From JAPPHA01 sp964291635 (lineage in GTDB: Bacteria > Pseudomonadota > Alphaproteobacteria > Rhodobacterales > Rhodobacteraceae): a DNA stretch of 64,000 nucleotides. A program made the translations under genes and the position numbers. This document shows, in pieces, positions 54,943 through 63,537 of the stretch. The DNA is taken from assembly GCA_964291635.2 (NCBI GenBank), contig OZ219905.1, positions 558,001 through 622,000 on the forward strand, written 5' to 3'. The stretch's first letter is position 1. Each line of letters starts with the position of its first letter. The notes under the pieces are model-generated. The model was not told where the DNA came from, searched no databases, and saw only the letters and a program-made list of their open reading frames with translations.

Positions 54943-55845
54943 TCAAAAATCCGACTTCGTTTTCATGGGGTTGGAAAAGGACAGGACGATCAGGCTGAGC
55001 ACGGTCACGATTCCCAGCAGAAGCATCGAGATTGTCGAGGCGTAGCCAAGATTCTGGCTCAAGAACGCGACCTTGTAGACATGTAATGCCAGTAACTCCG
55101 TTTCTAGTCCTGGGCCGCCTTCGGTCAGGATGAAGACCACCTCGACCACCTTGTAGACGTCGACGATCCGCATCAACAGGGCGACGATCAGGACCGATCT
55201 GATCATTGGCAACTTCACGAGAAACGTCATCTGCCACCAGTTGGCTCCATCGATGGTCGAGGCTTCGATCACATCCCTGGGAATGCCCTGCAACCCCGCC
55301 AGCACAATGATGAATATGAACGGCGTCCACTGCCAGATATCGGTGATGATCAGCGAGGTTAGCGCGATATTCGGATCCGCCAACCAGGGGATCGGATCGA
55401 TGCCGAGCCAGGCGCCGAGGTAATAGTTGATCATGCCGGTGCGCGCGTCGAACAGATACCTCCAGATCAGTCCGACGACGATCGGCGAAACCATCAGTGG
55501 AATGATCAGGGCCGTGCGAAACAGAGACGCTCCACGGATTGGACGTTCCAAAGCCAGGGCAAGCCCGGTGCCGACAAACATCTCGATCAGAACAACCCAG
55601 AAGCCGAAACGAAGCGTGACCCAGAAGGAATACCAGACGTTCGGATCATTCAGGAGTTTCTCGAACCATTGCAGCCCGACCCATTCCCGGTTTTCCCACG
55701 GTGTGCCCATGGAATAATCCAGAAAAGACATCTGCACCGTGGTGACGAGCGGATAGACCAGCCCGATGATCAGGATCAGCAGCGCCGGGGCCAGGAAGGC
55801 ATAGGCAATCAGGTTCTCGGAAAGAACCGCACGCAGGTTCTTCAT
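54943..55845 (-). CDS. Sugar ABC transporter permease, MalF type (second importer)
   Basis: About 300 residues from ATG 55845 (a GTG at 55854 is in frame). First membrane helix AYAFLAPALLILIIGLVYPL. The EAA-type loop is DVIEASTIDGANWWQMTFLVKLPM. Pairs with 54105-54941. Separated from the binding-protein gene by a very stable hairpin at 55871-55903. Confidence 0.93.
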   Translation of the reverse strand: MKNLRAVLSENLIAYAFLAPALLILIIGLVYPLVTTVQMSFLDYSMGTPWENREWVGLQWFEKLLNDPNVWYSFWVTLRFGFWVVLIEMFVGTGLALALERPIRGASLFRTALIIPLMVSPIVVGLIWRYLFDARTGMINYYLGAWLGIDPIPWLADPNIALTSLIITDIWQWTPFIFIIVLAGLQGIPRDVIEASTIDGANWWQMTFLVKLPMIRSVLIVALLMRIVDVYKVVEVVFILTEGGPGLETELLALHVYKVAFLSQNLGYASTISMLLLGIVTVLSLIVLSFSNPMKTKSDF

Positions 55846-55870
55846 GAGGGGCACCGGTGAAAGGGCATGA

Positions 55871-55903
55871 CATCGGGGCGCGGAGCGATTCCGCGCCCCG
55901 ATG
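55871..55903 (-). promoter_or_regulatory. Intercistronic hairpin between binding protein and permease (second importer)
   Basis: CATCGGGGCGCGGA (55871-55884) pairs perfectly over 14 bases with TCCGCGCCCCGATG (55890-55903), loop of five. No T-run follows on the transcript strand, so it more likely stabilises the upstream mRNA than ends it. Confidence 0.75.
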
Positions 55904-55918
55904 TTTCATTGAGCAGTC

Positions 55919-57262
55919 CTACTGCCAGGCGTAATAGCCTTTTTCGGTCAGCAAAGCCTCGATTTTGGCATTCGCTTCATCCATGGCTTGCTGGGCCGAT
56001 TTCTGGCCGGTGATCGCTTCCGAGACCGATATCCCGATGATCTGCGCGTCGATTTCCGGGAATTCCGGTATCAACGGCCGCCAGTCGGCGCGGGCGCATT
56101 TCAACTGCTCGACCAGAACCGGGTAATCCTCGAACTTTGCCTGAAGCTCGGGGTCATTCATGGTCGACGTCCGGATCGGATCACCACCCATATCGGCCAG
56201 CTTCCGGTCAGTGGTCTTGTTGGTCATCCATTGAATGAACAGGAAGGCAGCTTCCTTGTTCTGGCTGTTGCCCGGAATGCCCATGGCGAAACCACCTGTG
56301 CCCGACCCGCAGTTGCCGTTGATCGTCGGATGCAATGCATAGCCCACCTTTCCAGCGACACGACTCATGGTTTCATCCTCGACCGTTTTGCGAATTTTCG
56401 AGGCATCGAGGTAAAAGGCGGCATCGCCCTGCACGAAGCTGTTGACCATGTCGCCATAGCCATAGGCAGTCATGCCCGGAGGTCCGACTTTCACGAACTC
56501 GGTCAGCATCTCGACCGTTTTCACGGCATCAGGGTTATTGATGACAGGCTTGTAATTGTCATCAAGGATGATGCCGCCCGTTGGTCCGTAATGGGTCAGG
56601 AAATAGTCATTGGCCTGGTGACCCGACTGTGCACGCCCGGTCAAACCGCCGATACCTTCCTTTTCGTTGATCAGCTTCGACGCGGCAAGAAGTTCGTCGT
56701 AAGTGGTCGGCACCGCCAGGTCATACTTCTCCAGAAGGTCCTTCCGGTACGCCATCATCGTTGTTTGCGCCGAGAAGGGGATGCCGTAGAGACCGGCCGA
56801 CGCCCCCGCCAGGTACCCCTGCCTTCCACCAACCTTTCCGCCGTTTTCCAGGTAAGCCGGCGTGATGTCGTCGATGTCATAGTTCGGATCGACAAGTGCC
56901 GGGTTCGCAAACATCTCGCTCAAGGGTGTCAACAGGCCCTTTTGCACATATTCCGTCTTCCAGAACACAACCCAGGTAACGACATCGTAGTCTCCCTTGG
57001 CTTTCCCCATCTCCAGGAGCTGCTTGTCCCGCAACTTGCCATATTGCAGAGGATCGATTTCCACGGAGATACCGGTTTCTTCAGTGAATTCGGGGATCAG
57101 TTTCTCGGCAATACTGAAGTGTGCCAGCGACGGCCAACTTACGACAATCTCGGTGCCGCGGTATTTCTCATAGGGGTCTGCGAATGCCGTTGCGGCCATG
57201 AGCGCAAATGCGCCAACAGTGGCCGTCAACGTCTTGCCGACGACTTTGGAAAATATGTCCAT
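55919..57262 (-). CDS. Sugar ABC transporter substrate-binding protein, family 1 (second importer)
   Basis: About 447 residues from MDIFSKVVGKTLTATVG (57262), after GGAGG; the signal peptide ends ATAFADP. Family-1 pattern: IVVSWPSLAHFSIAEKLIPEFTEETG, then GIPFSAQTTMMAYRKDLL and KEAAFLFIQWMTN. First gene of a seven-gene operon (binding protein, two permeases, ATPase, cytochrome b561, PanB-like, Rieske). A LacI-type operator lies upstream at 57419. The ligand is probably a sugar or polyol. Confidence 0.93.
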   Translation of the reverse strand: MDIFSKVVGKTLTATVGAFALMAATAFADPYEKYRGTEIVVSWPSLAHFSIAEKLIPEFTEETGISVEIDPLQYGKLRDKQLLEMGKAKGDYDVVTWVVFWKTEYVQKGLLTPLSEMFANPALVDPNYDIDDITPAYLENGGKVGGRQGYLAGASAGLYGIPFSAQTTMMAYRKDLLEKYDLAVPTTYDELLAASKLINEKEGIGGLTGRAQSGHQANDYFLTHYGPTGGIILDDNYKPVINNPDAVKTVEMLTEFVKVGPPGMTAYGYGDMVNSFVQGDAAFYLDASKIRKTVEDETMSRVAGKVGYALHPTINGNCGSGTGGFAMGIPGNSQNKEAAFLFIQWMTNKTTDRKLADMGGDPIRTSTMNDPELQAKFEDYPVLVEQLKCARADWRPLIPEFPEIDAQIIGISVSEAITGQKSAQQAMDEANAKIEALLTEKGYYAWQ

Positions 57263-57418
57263 GGTTTCCTCCCCGTTTCCATTTCTATTTCGATGAACAG
57301 CCTTGCTTTTGCCTGGTTTCCAGGCTCGACCCGTCATTTTCGTCAGAAGCCGACCATCCCTCACTTACCTTTGCAGGGAAGTGGTTCCCTGTTAAGGTGG
57401 TTCATGCAAGAATAGCGC

Positions 57419-57426
57419 AAACGTTT
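57419..57426. promoter_or_regulatory. LacI-family operator core
   Basis: AAACGTTT within GCGCAAACGTTTAAGT is a palindrome of the LacI/GalR type with a central CG. It lies between the divergent importer operon and the LacI gene, so it is probably bound by that regulator. Confidence 0.65.
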
Positions 57427-57449
57427 AAGTAAAACGCCGAAAACCCAAA

Positions 57450-58725
57450 TTGACGATTACGATCAAAGACATCGCTGCAATCTGTGAAGTCAGCGCCCCA
57501 ACGGTCTCACGGGCGTTGAACGGGATGGAGGGTGTATCCGAAACGAAACGTGCCCGGATCTTGCAGGTCGCCGAAGACATCAACTATGTCGCAAACGCCA
57601 ATGCGCGGTCACTTGTCAAAGCCAGTTCCGACCTTGTGGGTGTTTGCGTACCGACCCTGTTCAACGACGTCTTTGCCTCGATGTTGGAAGGATTGCGCCG
57701 CGGCTTCGCCAAGGCCGGGATCTTGATGGTGGTCCACAGCAACAACTACGAACGGGACGAAGAATTGAAATGGGTCGAACGGCTGATATCATGGCGCCCG
57801 GCAGGCATCCGAAACGAAACGTGCCCGGATCTTGCAGGTCGCCGAAGACATCAACTATGTCGCAAACGCCAATGCGCGGTCACTTGTCAAAGCCAGTTCC
57901 GACCTTGTGGGTGTTTGCGTACCGACCCTGTTCAACGACGTCTTTGCCTCGATGTTGGAAGGATTGCGCCGCGGCTTCGCCAAGGCCGGGATCTTGATGG
58001 TGGTCCACAGCAACAACTACGAACGGGACGAAGAATTGAAATGGGTCGAACGGCTGATATCATGGCGCCCGGCAGGCATTGTCCTGACCGGCACCGACCA
58101 TGATCTGCGCGTGCGCCAGATCATTCGGCGCTCAGGCATACCGACCGCCGAGATTTGGGACATCTCGGACGACCCGATCGACTTCTGCGTCGGCATCGAT
58201 CATGAGAAGGCGGGCCGTGCGATGACACAACACGCCTTGACCCTTGGGTATCGGCGCCCAGGTTTCGTGCTGGGTTCGTCCGGCCACGACGCCCGTGCCG
58301 ACAAACGGTTTCAGGGCGCACTTGCGGCCCTCCAAGACGCGGGCGTCACCGAAGAACCAATGACTGTCAACACGATGCGCCGGAACAATTTCGTCTGGGG
58401 TTACACCGGCGCCATGCAGCTCTGCCAAAGGCAGGGCCGACCGGACATTATCTTCTTCGTCAACGACCATCTCGCCATCGGCGGCCTTCGCGCCTGCGAG
58501 GCACTTGGCATCAAGGCACCGCGGGATATCGGGTTGGTTGGTTTCAACGCCATGGACGTCAGCGCGGTCCTGTCACTTAAACTGACCACCTATCGAACAC
58601 TTCGGGGAAGCATGGGGCGCATTGCCGCCCAATACCTCGTCGCTCGCCTGCATGGAGTCGAGGTGCCGCGCGTCACGGAAATAAAACCAAAGTTCATGCC
58701 AGGTCAGACCACCCGCCAACAATAG
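57450..58725 (+). pseudogene. LacI-family regulator disrupted by a 271-bp tandem duplication
   Basis: The first part (TTG start at 57450) has the helix-turn-helix IKDIAAICEVSAPTVSRALNG and hinge NANARSLVKASSD. The ligand domain runs on as GVCVPTLFNDVFASMLEGLRRGF to ISWRPAGI, then the frame is lost because 57538-57808 is repeated at 57809-58079. The last part, in another frame, completes the ligand domain (VGIDHEKAGRAMTQHAL, FVNDHLAIGGLRACEALG, then TTYRTLRGSMGRIAAQYL) to 58725. Deleting one copy gives an intact protein of about 334 residues. As it stands, translation ends at 58103 with no inducer domain. It should control the importer operon. Confidence 0.92.
57538..58079. repeat. 271-bp perfect tandem duplication inside the LacI gene
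   Basis: Copies 57538-57808 and 57809-58079 appear identical by eye. The junction shares only the dinucleotide AT between the duplication ends. 271 is one more than a multiple of three, so it shifts the frame. Confidence 0.93.
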
Positions 58726-59463
58726 TCAGCCGCGCCCGACAAAGGGCATTGTGGTCGCCATGATCGTCATGAACTGAACATTCGCCTCAAGTGGCAAATC
58801 GGCCATGTGCAGCACCGCATCGGCGACATTTTCCACCCCCATGACAGGTTCAGGCTTCATTGATCCATCCGCCTGAAGAACACCATCCGACATTCTTGAT
58901 GTCATGTCCGAAGCAGTGTTGCCGATGTCTATCTGTCCGCAGGCGATGTTGAAGGGCCGCCCATCCAGAGAGATCGAACGCGTCAACCCCGTAATCGCAT
59001 GTTTCGAACTTGTATAAGGTGACGAACCAGGGCGCGGTACAGCGGCCGAGATCGATCCGTTGTTGATAATGCGCCCGCCTCGCGGGTCCTGATCACGCAT
59101 CAAATTGAATGCTCCCCGGGCACACAGAAACGCGCCAAGGACGTTCACGTTCATCACCTCCAGGAAATCTTCGTGCGAAATGTCGCCGATAGGGGCGGCA
59201 GGCACATTGATCCCGGCATTGTTGAACAGGATGTCCAATCGGCGGCAGGTCTCTTCGATACGGCGATATAGTGCGTCCACCTGGCCTGCATCCGTCACGT
59301 CGCAGGCGAAACCATGGCCGCCGCCCATGGTTGCAACGGTGTCATTCAGCGCATCCTGTCTCCTCCCTGTCACGACCACGGTATACCCGTTCGCTGCCAG
59401 CTTGATCGCGCAGGCCTTGCCGATCCCGGACCCTCCTCCCGTGACCAGTGCAACCCTGCCCAT
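58726..59463 (-). CDS. SDR-family NAD(P)-dependent oxidoreductase
   Basis: 245 residues. Rossmann TGGGSGIGKACA, NNAG at about residue 86, the Ser/Tyr/Lys triad in NNGSISA and SPYTSSKHA. Classical short-chain dehydrogenase, likely acting on a sugar, polyol or keto-acid alcohol. It starts two bases after the GntR stop, so it is cotranscribed with that regulator. It lies tail to tail with the LacI gene. Confidence 0.93.
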   Translation of the reverse strand: MGRVALVTGGGSGIGKACAIKLAANGYTVVVTGRRQDALNDTVATMGGGHGFACDVTDAGQVDALYRRIEETCRRLDILFNNAGINVPAAPIGDISHEDFLEVMNVNVLGAFLCARGAFNLMRDQDPRGGRIINNGSISAAVPRPGSSPYTSSKHAITGLTRSISLDGRPFNIACGQIDIGNTASDMTSRMSDGVLQADGSMKPEPVMGVENVADAVLHMADLPLEANVQFMTIMATTMPFVGRG

Positions 59464-59465
59464 GT

Positions 59466-60155
59466 CTATGCTCCCTTGGGCGCCAGCCGTTTCAGCTGGC
59501 GATTATTGTCTTCGTAAAGAACCAAATGTGTCCGGACCGCCGCAAGGCAGGCGGGCAGATCTCGCGCAATGGCGGCATCATAGATCGCCTGATGTTCCTG
59601 CCGCGTGACTTCGGAGAACCCGAAGCCGGAAATTTGCGACACCGCATACATGCGGAACGTGTCGAAAACAGACTTGTAGACTTGCATCAGCGTATCTGAC
59701 CCGCAGGCCGACATGAGCGTACTGTGGAAATGCCAGTCTTGCCGGGACCAGCGTTTCAGGAACAGGCTTACATCAACGGCCTCCGCCATCCGGTTTTCGA
59801 TGTACTCAAGATTGTGATTCGCCGCGTTCAGCGCCATTTCCCAATCGAAGTCACCATGCTTCAGCGCCAGTTCAACCCCTTCGGTCTCCAGCAGCAGCCG
59901 CAGATGCGCGACCTGGCGGAATGTTTCCTCGGAGTGTTCAACAACGCGAAAACCCCGGTGTTTTGCAACCGCGACAAACCCCTCGCCGGCCAGCCGCCAA
60001 AGCGCTTCCCGCAAAGCTGCCGATGTGCAGCTAAACTCTTCTTTCAGATGTTGCGGCTTCAACCGCTCGCCCGATTTCCATCTTCCCCAAATCAACCCGT
60101 CGCGCACCGCATCGTAGGGGTTTTTGACCGTTTTCGGAGAGGGCGGCATCTGCAT
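59466..60155 (-). CDS. GntR-family regulator, FCD (FadR-like) subfamily
   Basis: 229 residues. The winged helix (PYDAVRDGLIWGRWKSGERL, then TSAALREALWRLAGEGFV) is followed by the all-helical FCD ligand domain with the metal-binding DWHFHSTL. It heads a two-gene operon with the SDR and is divergent from the oxygenase operon at 60357. A 14-bp palindrome lies between the two. It probably senses a pathway acid. Confidence 0.92.
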   Translation of the reverse strand: MQMPPSPKTVKNPYDAVRDGLIWGRWKSGERLKPQHLKEEFSCTSAALREALWRLAGEGFVAVAKHRGFRVVEHSEETFRQVAHLRLLLETEGVELALKHGDFDWEMALNAANHNLEYIENRMAEAVDVSLFLKRWSRQDWHFHSTLMSACGSDTLMQVYKSVFDTFRMYAVSQISGFGFSEVTRQEHQAIYDAAIARDLPACLAAVRTHLVLYEDNNRQLKRLAPKGA

Positions 60156-60228
60156 GCCATTTGCCTAAGCCGCCACATTGCCTGCGTCAAGTTTTTCGTA
60201 AAAAAGCCGTATTTTTCGAGAATATGAA

Positions 60229-60242
60229 AAATTTCGAAATTT
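60229..60242. promoter_or_regulatory. Perfect 14-bp palindrome, candidate GntR operator
   Basis: AAATTTCGAAATTT, between the GntR start (60155) and the oxygenase start (60357), in an AT-rich stretch. Symmetry and location suit a dimeric GntR/FCD repressor; binding is inferred. Confidence 0.5.
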
Positions 60243-60356
60243 CATTGACCTTGAACCGGTGACGATGCTAACGCTCATTGAATGAACAGCAGCAAATGAC
60301 CCAGGCTAAATCCGGGAAAACCGCACGGTCCGCGGGGGCGGTAGGAAGGACAACAA

Positions 60357-61391
60357 ATGGCCAGAAAGCCGAATGTCACGATCGACGAACACGGTCAGGA
60401 ACGGAACCGTCGCGGCGAATGGTGGTCAGGTCGCCCGGTCTCTCTTGAACCCCTGCTCGATGATCCCCTGAATTTCCCGAAGGTCTTCAAATCGCTTTTC
60501 GGTTTCCCCGGTTTCTTTCTCCCATGGTTCGCCATCTACATGGTGCTGATCGGCGTGTCTTATGTCTGGTTCACACCGGAACTTGCGCGGATGGAAACCT
60601 TCCAGATCGGCTGGATGAGCGAAATTCTTCTGCGAAACCTTGTGCTTGTCTGGGTTTGGACCGGTGCGTTCCACATGTGGTTCTGCGGGAAAAAAATGCA
60701 GGGGCGTCTTAAGAAGTATGACGGCAACTGGCTGTCAAGGAACAATCCGACCTTCCTTTTCAGCGATCAGGTTTGGGACAATATCTTCTGGGCCCAAATT
60801 GGCACCCTGATCTGGACGCTTTACGAATGTGGCTTGTGGTGGGGCTATGCCAACGGTTGGATGCCTTACCTTGATCCGGCCGAACACCCGATCCTGTTCT
60901 GCCTCCTGATGATGGCTATTCCTTTCTGGCGGAATTTCCATTTCTACTGGATTCACCGCCTGATCCATTGGAAACCACTCTATGATCACGTGCACTACAT
61001 CCACCACAAGAACGTCAACGTCGGCCCCTGGTCCGGCATTGCAATGCACCCGGTCGAACACATTGTGTACTTCTCCAGTATACTGATCCACATCGTCGTT
61101 CCCTCCCATCCCTTGCACATGATGTTCAATGGATTCCAATCAGGCCTCGGCCCGGCAATCAGCCATTCCGGCTTTGACGAAATCGTCTTCGGCGACGAAC
61201 TTGCCCTCAGGACCGATCGCTACCTGCACTACCTGCACCACCGCTATCACAACGTGAACTTTGGCGAGAGCAACGTGCCATTGGACAAGTGGTTCGGCAG
61301 CCTGCACGATGGCACACCTGAGGCGGACGAGTACTTCCGCAAACGCCACACCGAACGGGTAAAACGGAGCAGCACGCCGCAAACACAATGA
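60357..61391 (+). CDS. Membrane diiron oxygenase, sterol desaturase/fatty-acid hydroxylase superfamily
   Basis: 344 residues with four or more membrane segments. Histidine clusters His200-x3-His204 (HRLIH), His213-x2-HisHis217 (HYIHH), His231/His235 (HPVEH) and His291-His298 (HYLHHRYH) form the diiron site typical of this superfamily. It hydroxylates or desaturates C-H bonds with O2 and electrons from a ferredoxin or cytochrome. GGAAGGAC precedes the ATG. It overlaps by four bases the FAD reductase gene, its likely electron source via the Rieske protein at 51172. The substrate is unknown; sugar-type transport genes nearby argue against a sterol. Confidence 0.9.
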   Translation: MARKPNVTIDEHGQERNRRGEWWSGRPVSLEPLLDDPLNFPKVFKSLFGFPGFFLPWFAIYMVLIGVSYVWFTPELARMETFQIGWMSEILLRNLVLVWVWTGAFHMWFCGKKMQGRLKKYDGNWLSRNNPTFLFSDQVWDNIFWAQIGTLIWTLYECGLWWGYANGWMPYLDPAEHPILFCLLMMAIPFWRNFHFYWIHRLIHWKPLYDHVHYIHHKNVNVGPWSGIAMHPVEHIVYFSSILIHIVVPSHPLHMMFNGFQSGLGPAISHSGFDEIVFGDELALRTDRYLHYLHHRYHNVNFGESNVPLDKWFGSLHDGTPEADEYFRKRHTERVKRSSTPQTQ

Positions 61392-62566
61392 CCGGGCTGA
61401 TCGTGATCGGCAGCGGCCATGCCGGTCTACGCGCGGCCCTTGCTGCCCGGGCACAGGGGTTTGTCGGTGCGATCACCATGATCGATCGCGATCAAGCTTT
61501 TCCGCCCTACGAACGTCCTCCCCTTTCGAAGTGGAAGGACGACGAAGTCGCGACCGTTCCCATTCTGCCGGAAGACCGGATCGAGCAAGTTGATCTGACA
61601 GTCTTGCATCAAACCGTCGCCCGTATCGATCCGACCGCCCGCAGTCTGACGCTGGCTGACAGTACGGAGTTGTCCTATGATAAACTCCTGATTGCCACCG
61701 GTGCGCGTGCCCGGCCATTCACGCTCGACGGTGTGGGGCCAATTGCAACCCTGCGCAGCAAGGCTGATGCCGACGCCATTTTCACCCGTGCCCAATCGGC
61801 AAAATCCGCTGCAATTGTCGGCGGCGGCTTCATTGGCCTAGAGCTTGCCGCCAGTTTTCGCAGGCTGAGCTTGCCTGTTCGTGTGCTGGAGGCCGCACCA
61901 CGTATCCTTGGACGCGGCGTGCCGCCTCGGATTGCTGGAATTGTTCAAATCCTCCACGAGAATAACGGTGTGTCGCTCCAGACCGGTGTCTCTGTCACGC
62001 CTGGCGACCTCGCGTCGGTCGATCTCGTTGTGGCCGGCATCGGTGCGGAACCGAATGTTGAACTGGCGCAGTCCGCGGGGCTGGACACAGACAACGGTAT
62101 TCGCGTCGACGCCTATTTGCGCACGTCGAACCCAGACATTTTCGCTGCCGGTGATTGCTGTGCTGCGCCCATTTTCGGCGAAGACCATCCGCTCGTTCGA
62201 CTGGAGGCCTGGACCACCGCCGGTCAGCAAGGCGACATTGCCGGACAGAACATGGTTGCGTCCGAACCGGTTCATTGCTGTCTGACGCCTTTTGTCTGGT
62301 CCGATCAGTATGACCACGTCTTGCAGGTTGCCGGTCATCCAAACCCGTCGCAATTCCTGGTCGAGAGGGCCTATGCGCCCGACCACCACATCTCGTTCGG
62401 GCTTGAGCCCGATGGCCAACTTGGGCTTGCTGCGGGCATCGCGCCGGGCACAAGAATTTCCAAGGACATTCGATTTGCGATGAAGCTGATGGAAGCCCGG
62501 ATCAAGCCGCCCGCCGAGGCTTTGGGGGACCCATCGATCAACCTCAGAAACTTGCTGCGTGGGTAA
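61388..62566 (+). CDS. FAD-dependent ferredoxin reductase-type oxidoreductase
   Basis: 392 residues. FAD motif LIVIGSGHAGLRAALAAR at the N-terminus, YERPPLSK loop (typical of oxygenase ferredoxin reductases), NAD motif AAIVGGGFIGLELAASF at about residue 140, and the second FAD contact NPDIFAAGDCC. A reductase C-terminal domain follows. It takes electrons from NAD(P)H and passes them to a [2Fe-2S] ferredoxin. The ATG overlaps the oxygenase stop (ATGA), so the two work together. Confidence 0.94.
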   Translation: MTGLIVIGSGHAGLRAALAARAQGFVGAITMIDRDQAFPPYERPPLSKWKDDEVATVPILPEDRIEQVDLTVLHQTVARIDPTARSLTLADSTELSYDKLLIATGARARPFTLDGVGPIATLRSKADADAIFTRAQSAKSAAIVGGGFIGLELAASFRRLSLPVRVLEAAPRILGRGVPPRIAGIVQILHENNGVSLQTGVSVTPGDLASVDLVVAGIGAEPNVELAQSAGLDTDNGIRVDAYLRTSNPDIFAAGDCCAAPIFGEDHPLVRLEAWTTAGQQGDIAGQNMVASEPVHCCLTPFVWSDQYDHVLQVAGHPNPSQFLVERAYAPDHHISFGLEPDGQLGLAAGIAPGTRISKDIRFAMKLMEARIKPPAEALGDPSINLRNLLRG

Positions 62567-62584
62567 GACCGGCAGAGGCATCCA

Positions 62585-63537
62585 ATGGCCAAGCCAAAAA
62601 TCCTCGTCGTAGGGAAATACGACGAATTCGATAGAGTGCCGCTGGAGGCCGCATATCAGACCTGGTCCATGGCTGAAAGCGGCGCGCCGGACCCCTAGCC
62701 GTCCGAGGTCCGAAGCGCGATCCGCGCCATCTCTTTTCGCGGGCATTCGTTTCTTGGCGGGAAAACAATCGATCAGTTCCCCAACCTTGGACGGATCGCC
62801 AACCTTGGTGCGGGTTATGACGCCATCGACGTCTCCCATTCCGTGTCTCGTGCCATCCTGGTCGTGAGCACACCCGACGTTCCAACGAAGACGTCGCAGA
62901 TCCGAGCATTGGCATGATGATCGGATGGTCGCACAAATTTCCGGGCGCACAGGCTTGGATTAAATCCGGCGATTGGGCACGGCACGGTGAATACTGCCTG
63001 CAACGCAGGGTATCGGGCAAGAAAGCCGCGATTGTCGGCCTGGGTCGCATCGGGCGCGCTGTCGCCGAACGTCTGGTGCCTTTCAACATCGACGTCAGCT
63101 ACTTCGCGCTTGCGCCAAAAGAGACGCCTGGCTGGGCCTACTATGACGAAATTGCCACCTCGGCGGCTGACGTGGATATGCTGTTTGTCCGTATCACTGG
63201 CGGTCCCGCCACCGTGGGCATTGTCGGGGCAGATGCCATCCGCGCACTTGGACCGACCGGGTTGTTGGTCAACGTTTCACGCGGCTCGACCGTGGACGAA
63301 AAAGCACTCTTGGAAGCGCTCGAAACGAAGGCCATCGCAGGAGCAGCACTTGATGTTTTTGTCAATGAACCCAGTATCGATCCTCGCTTTCTGATGCTGA
63401 ACAATGTCCTTCTGCAACCGCACCATTCCTCGGGCACGATCGAAGCACGTACTAGAATGGGCGCGCTTCAGCGCGAGAACCTCGCCGCGTTTTTTTCTGG
63501 CCAATCCCTCATCACTCCGGTGCCTGAGTGCGTATAG
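62585..63537 (+). pseudogene. D-2-hydroxyacid dehydrogenase, broken by a stop and a frameshift
   Basis: Starts MAKPKILVVGKYDEFD 18 bases after the reductase stop. A TAG at 62696 (after AESGAPDP) interrupts it. The frame then continues as PSEVRSAIRAISFRGHSFLGGKTIDQFPNLG until a one-base loss near 62895. The rest reads IGMMIGWSHKFPGAQAW, KKAAIVGLGRIGRAVAERL (NAD motif), VNVSRGSTVDEKALLEAL (catalytic Arg region) and VLLQPHHSSGT (catalytic His), ending at 63537. It belongs to the glyoxylate/hydroxypyruvate reductase branch. A protein from an inner ATG at 62914 would lack part of the substrate domain. Confidence 0.88.

Noticed and set aside
55988..57415. 475-residue open frame on the plus strand
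   Set aside because: Antisense shadow of the family-1 binding protein, which has signal peptide, motifs and operon context.
57538..58079. CRISPR-like or satellite repeat
   Set aside because: Only two copies of a 271-bp coding segment without spacers; it is a tandem duplication within a gene.
60357..61391. Sterol biosynthesis enzyme
   Set aside because: The histidine boxes show the superfamily only; the neighbours are sugar transport and oxygenase electron-transfer genes, with no sterol pathway gene present.
61838..62950. 370-residue open frame on the minus strand
   Set aside because: Antisense to the FAD reductase gene and the dehydrogenase remnant; no family signal.
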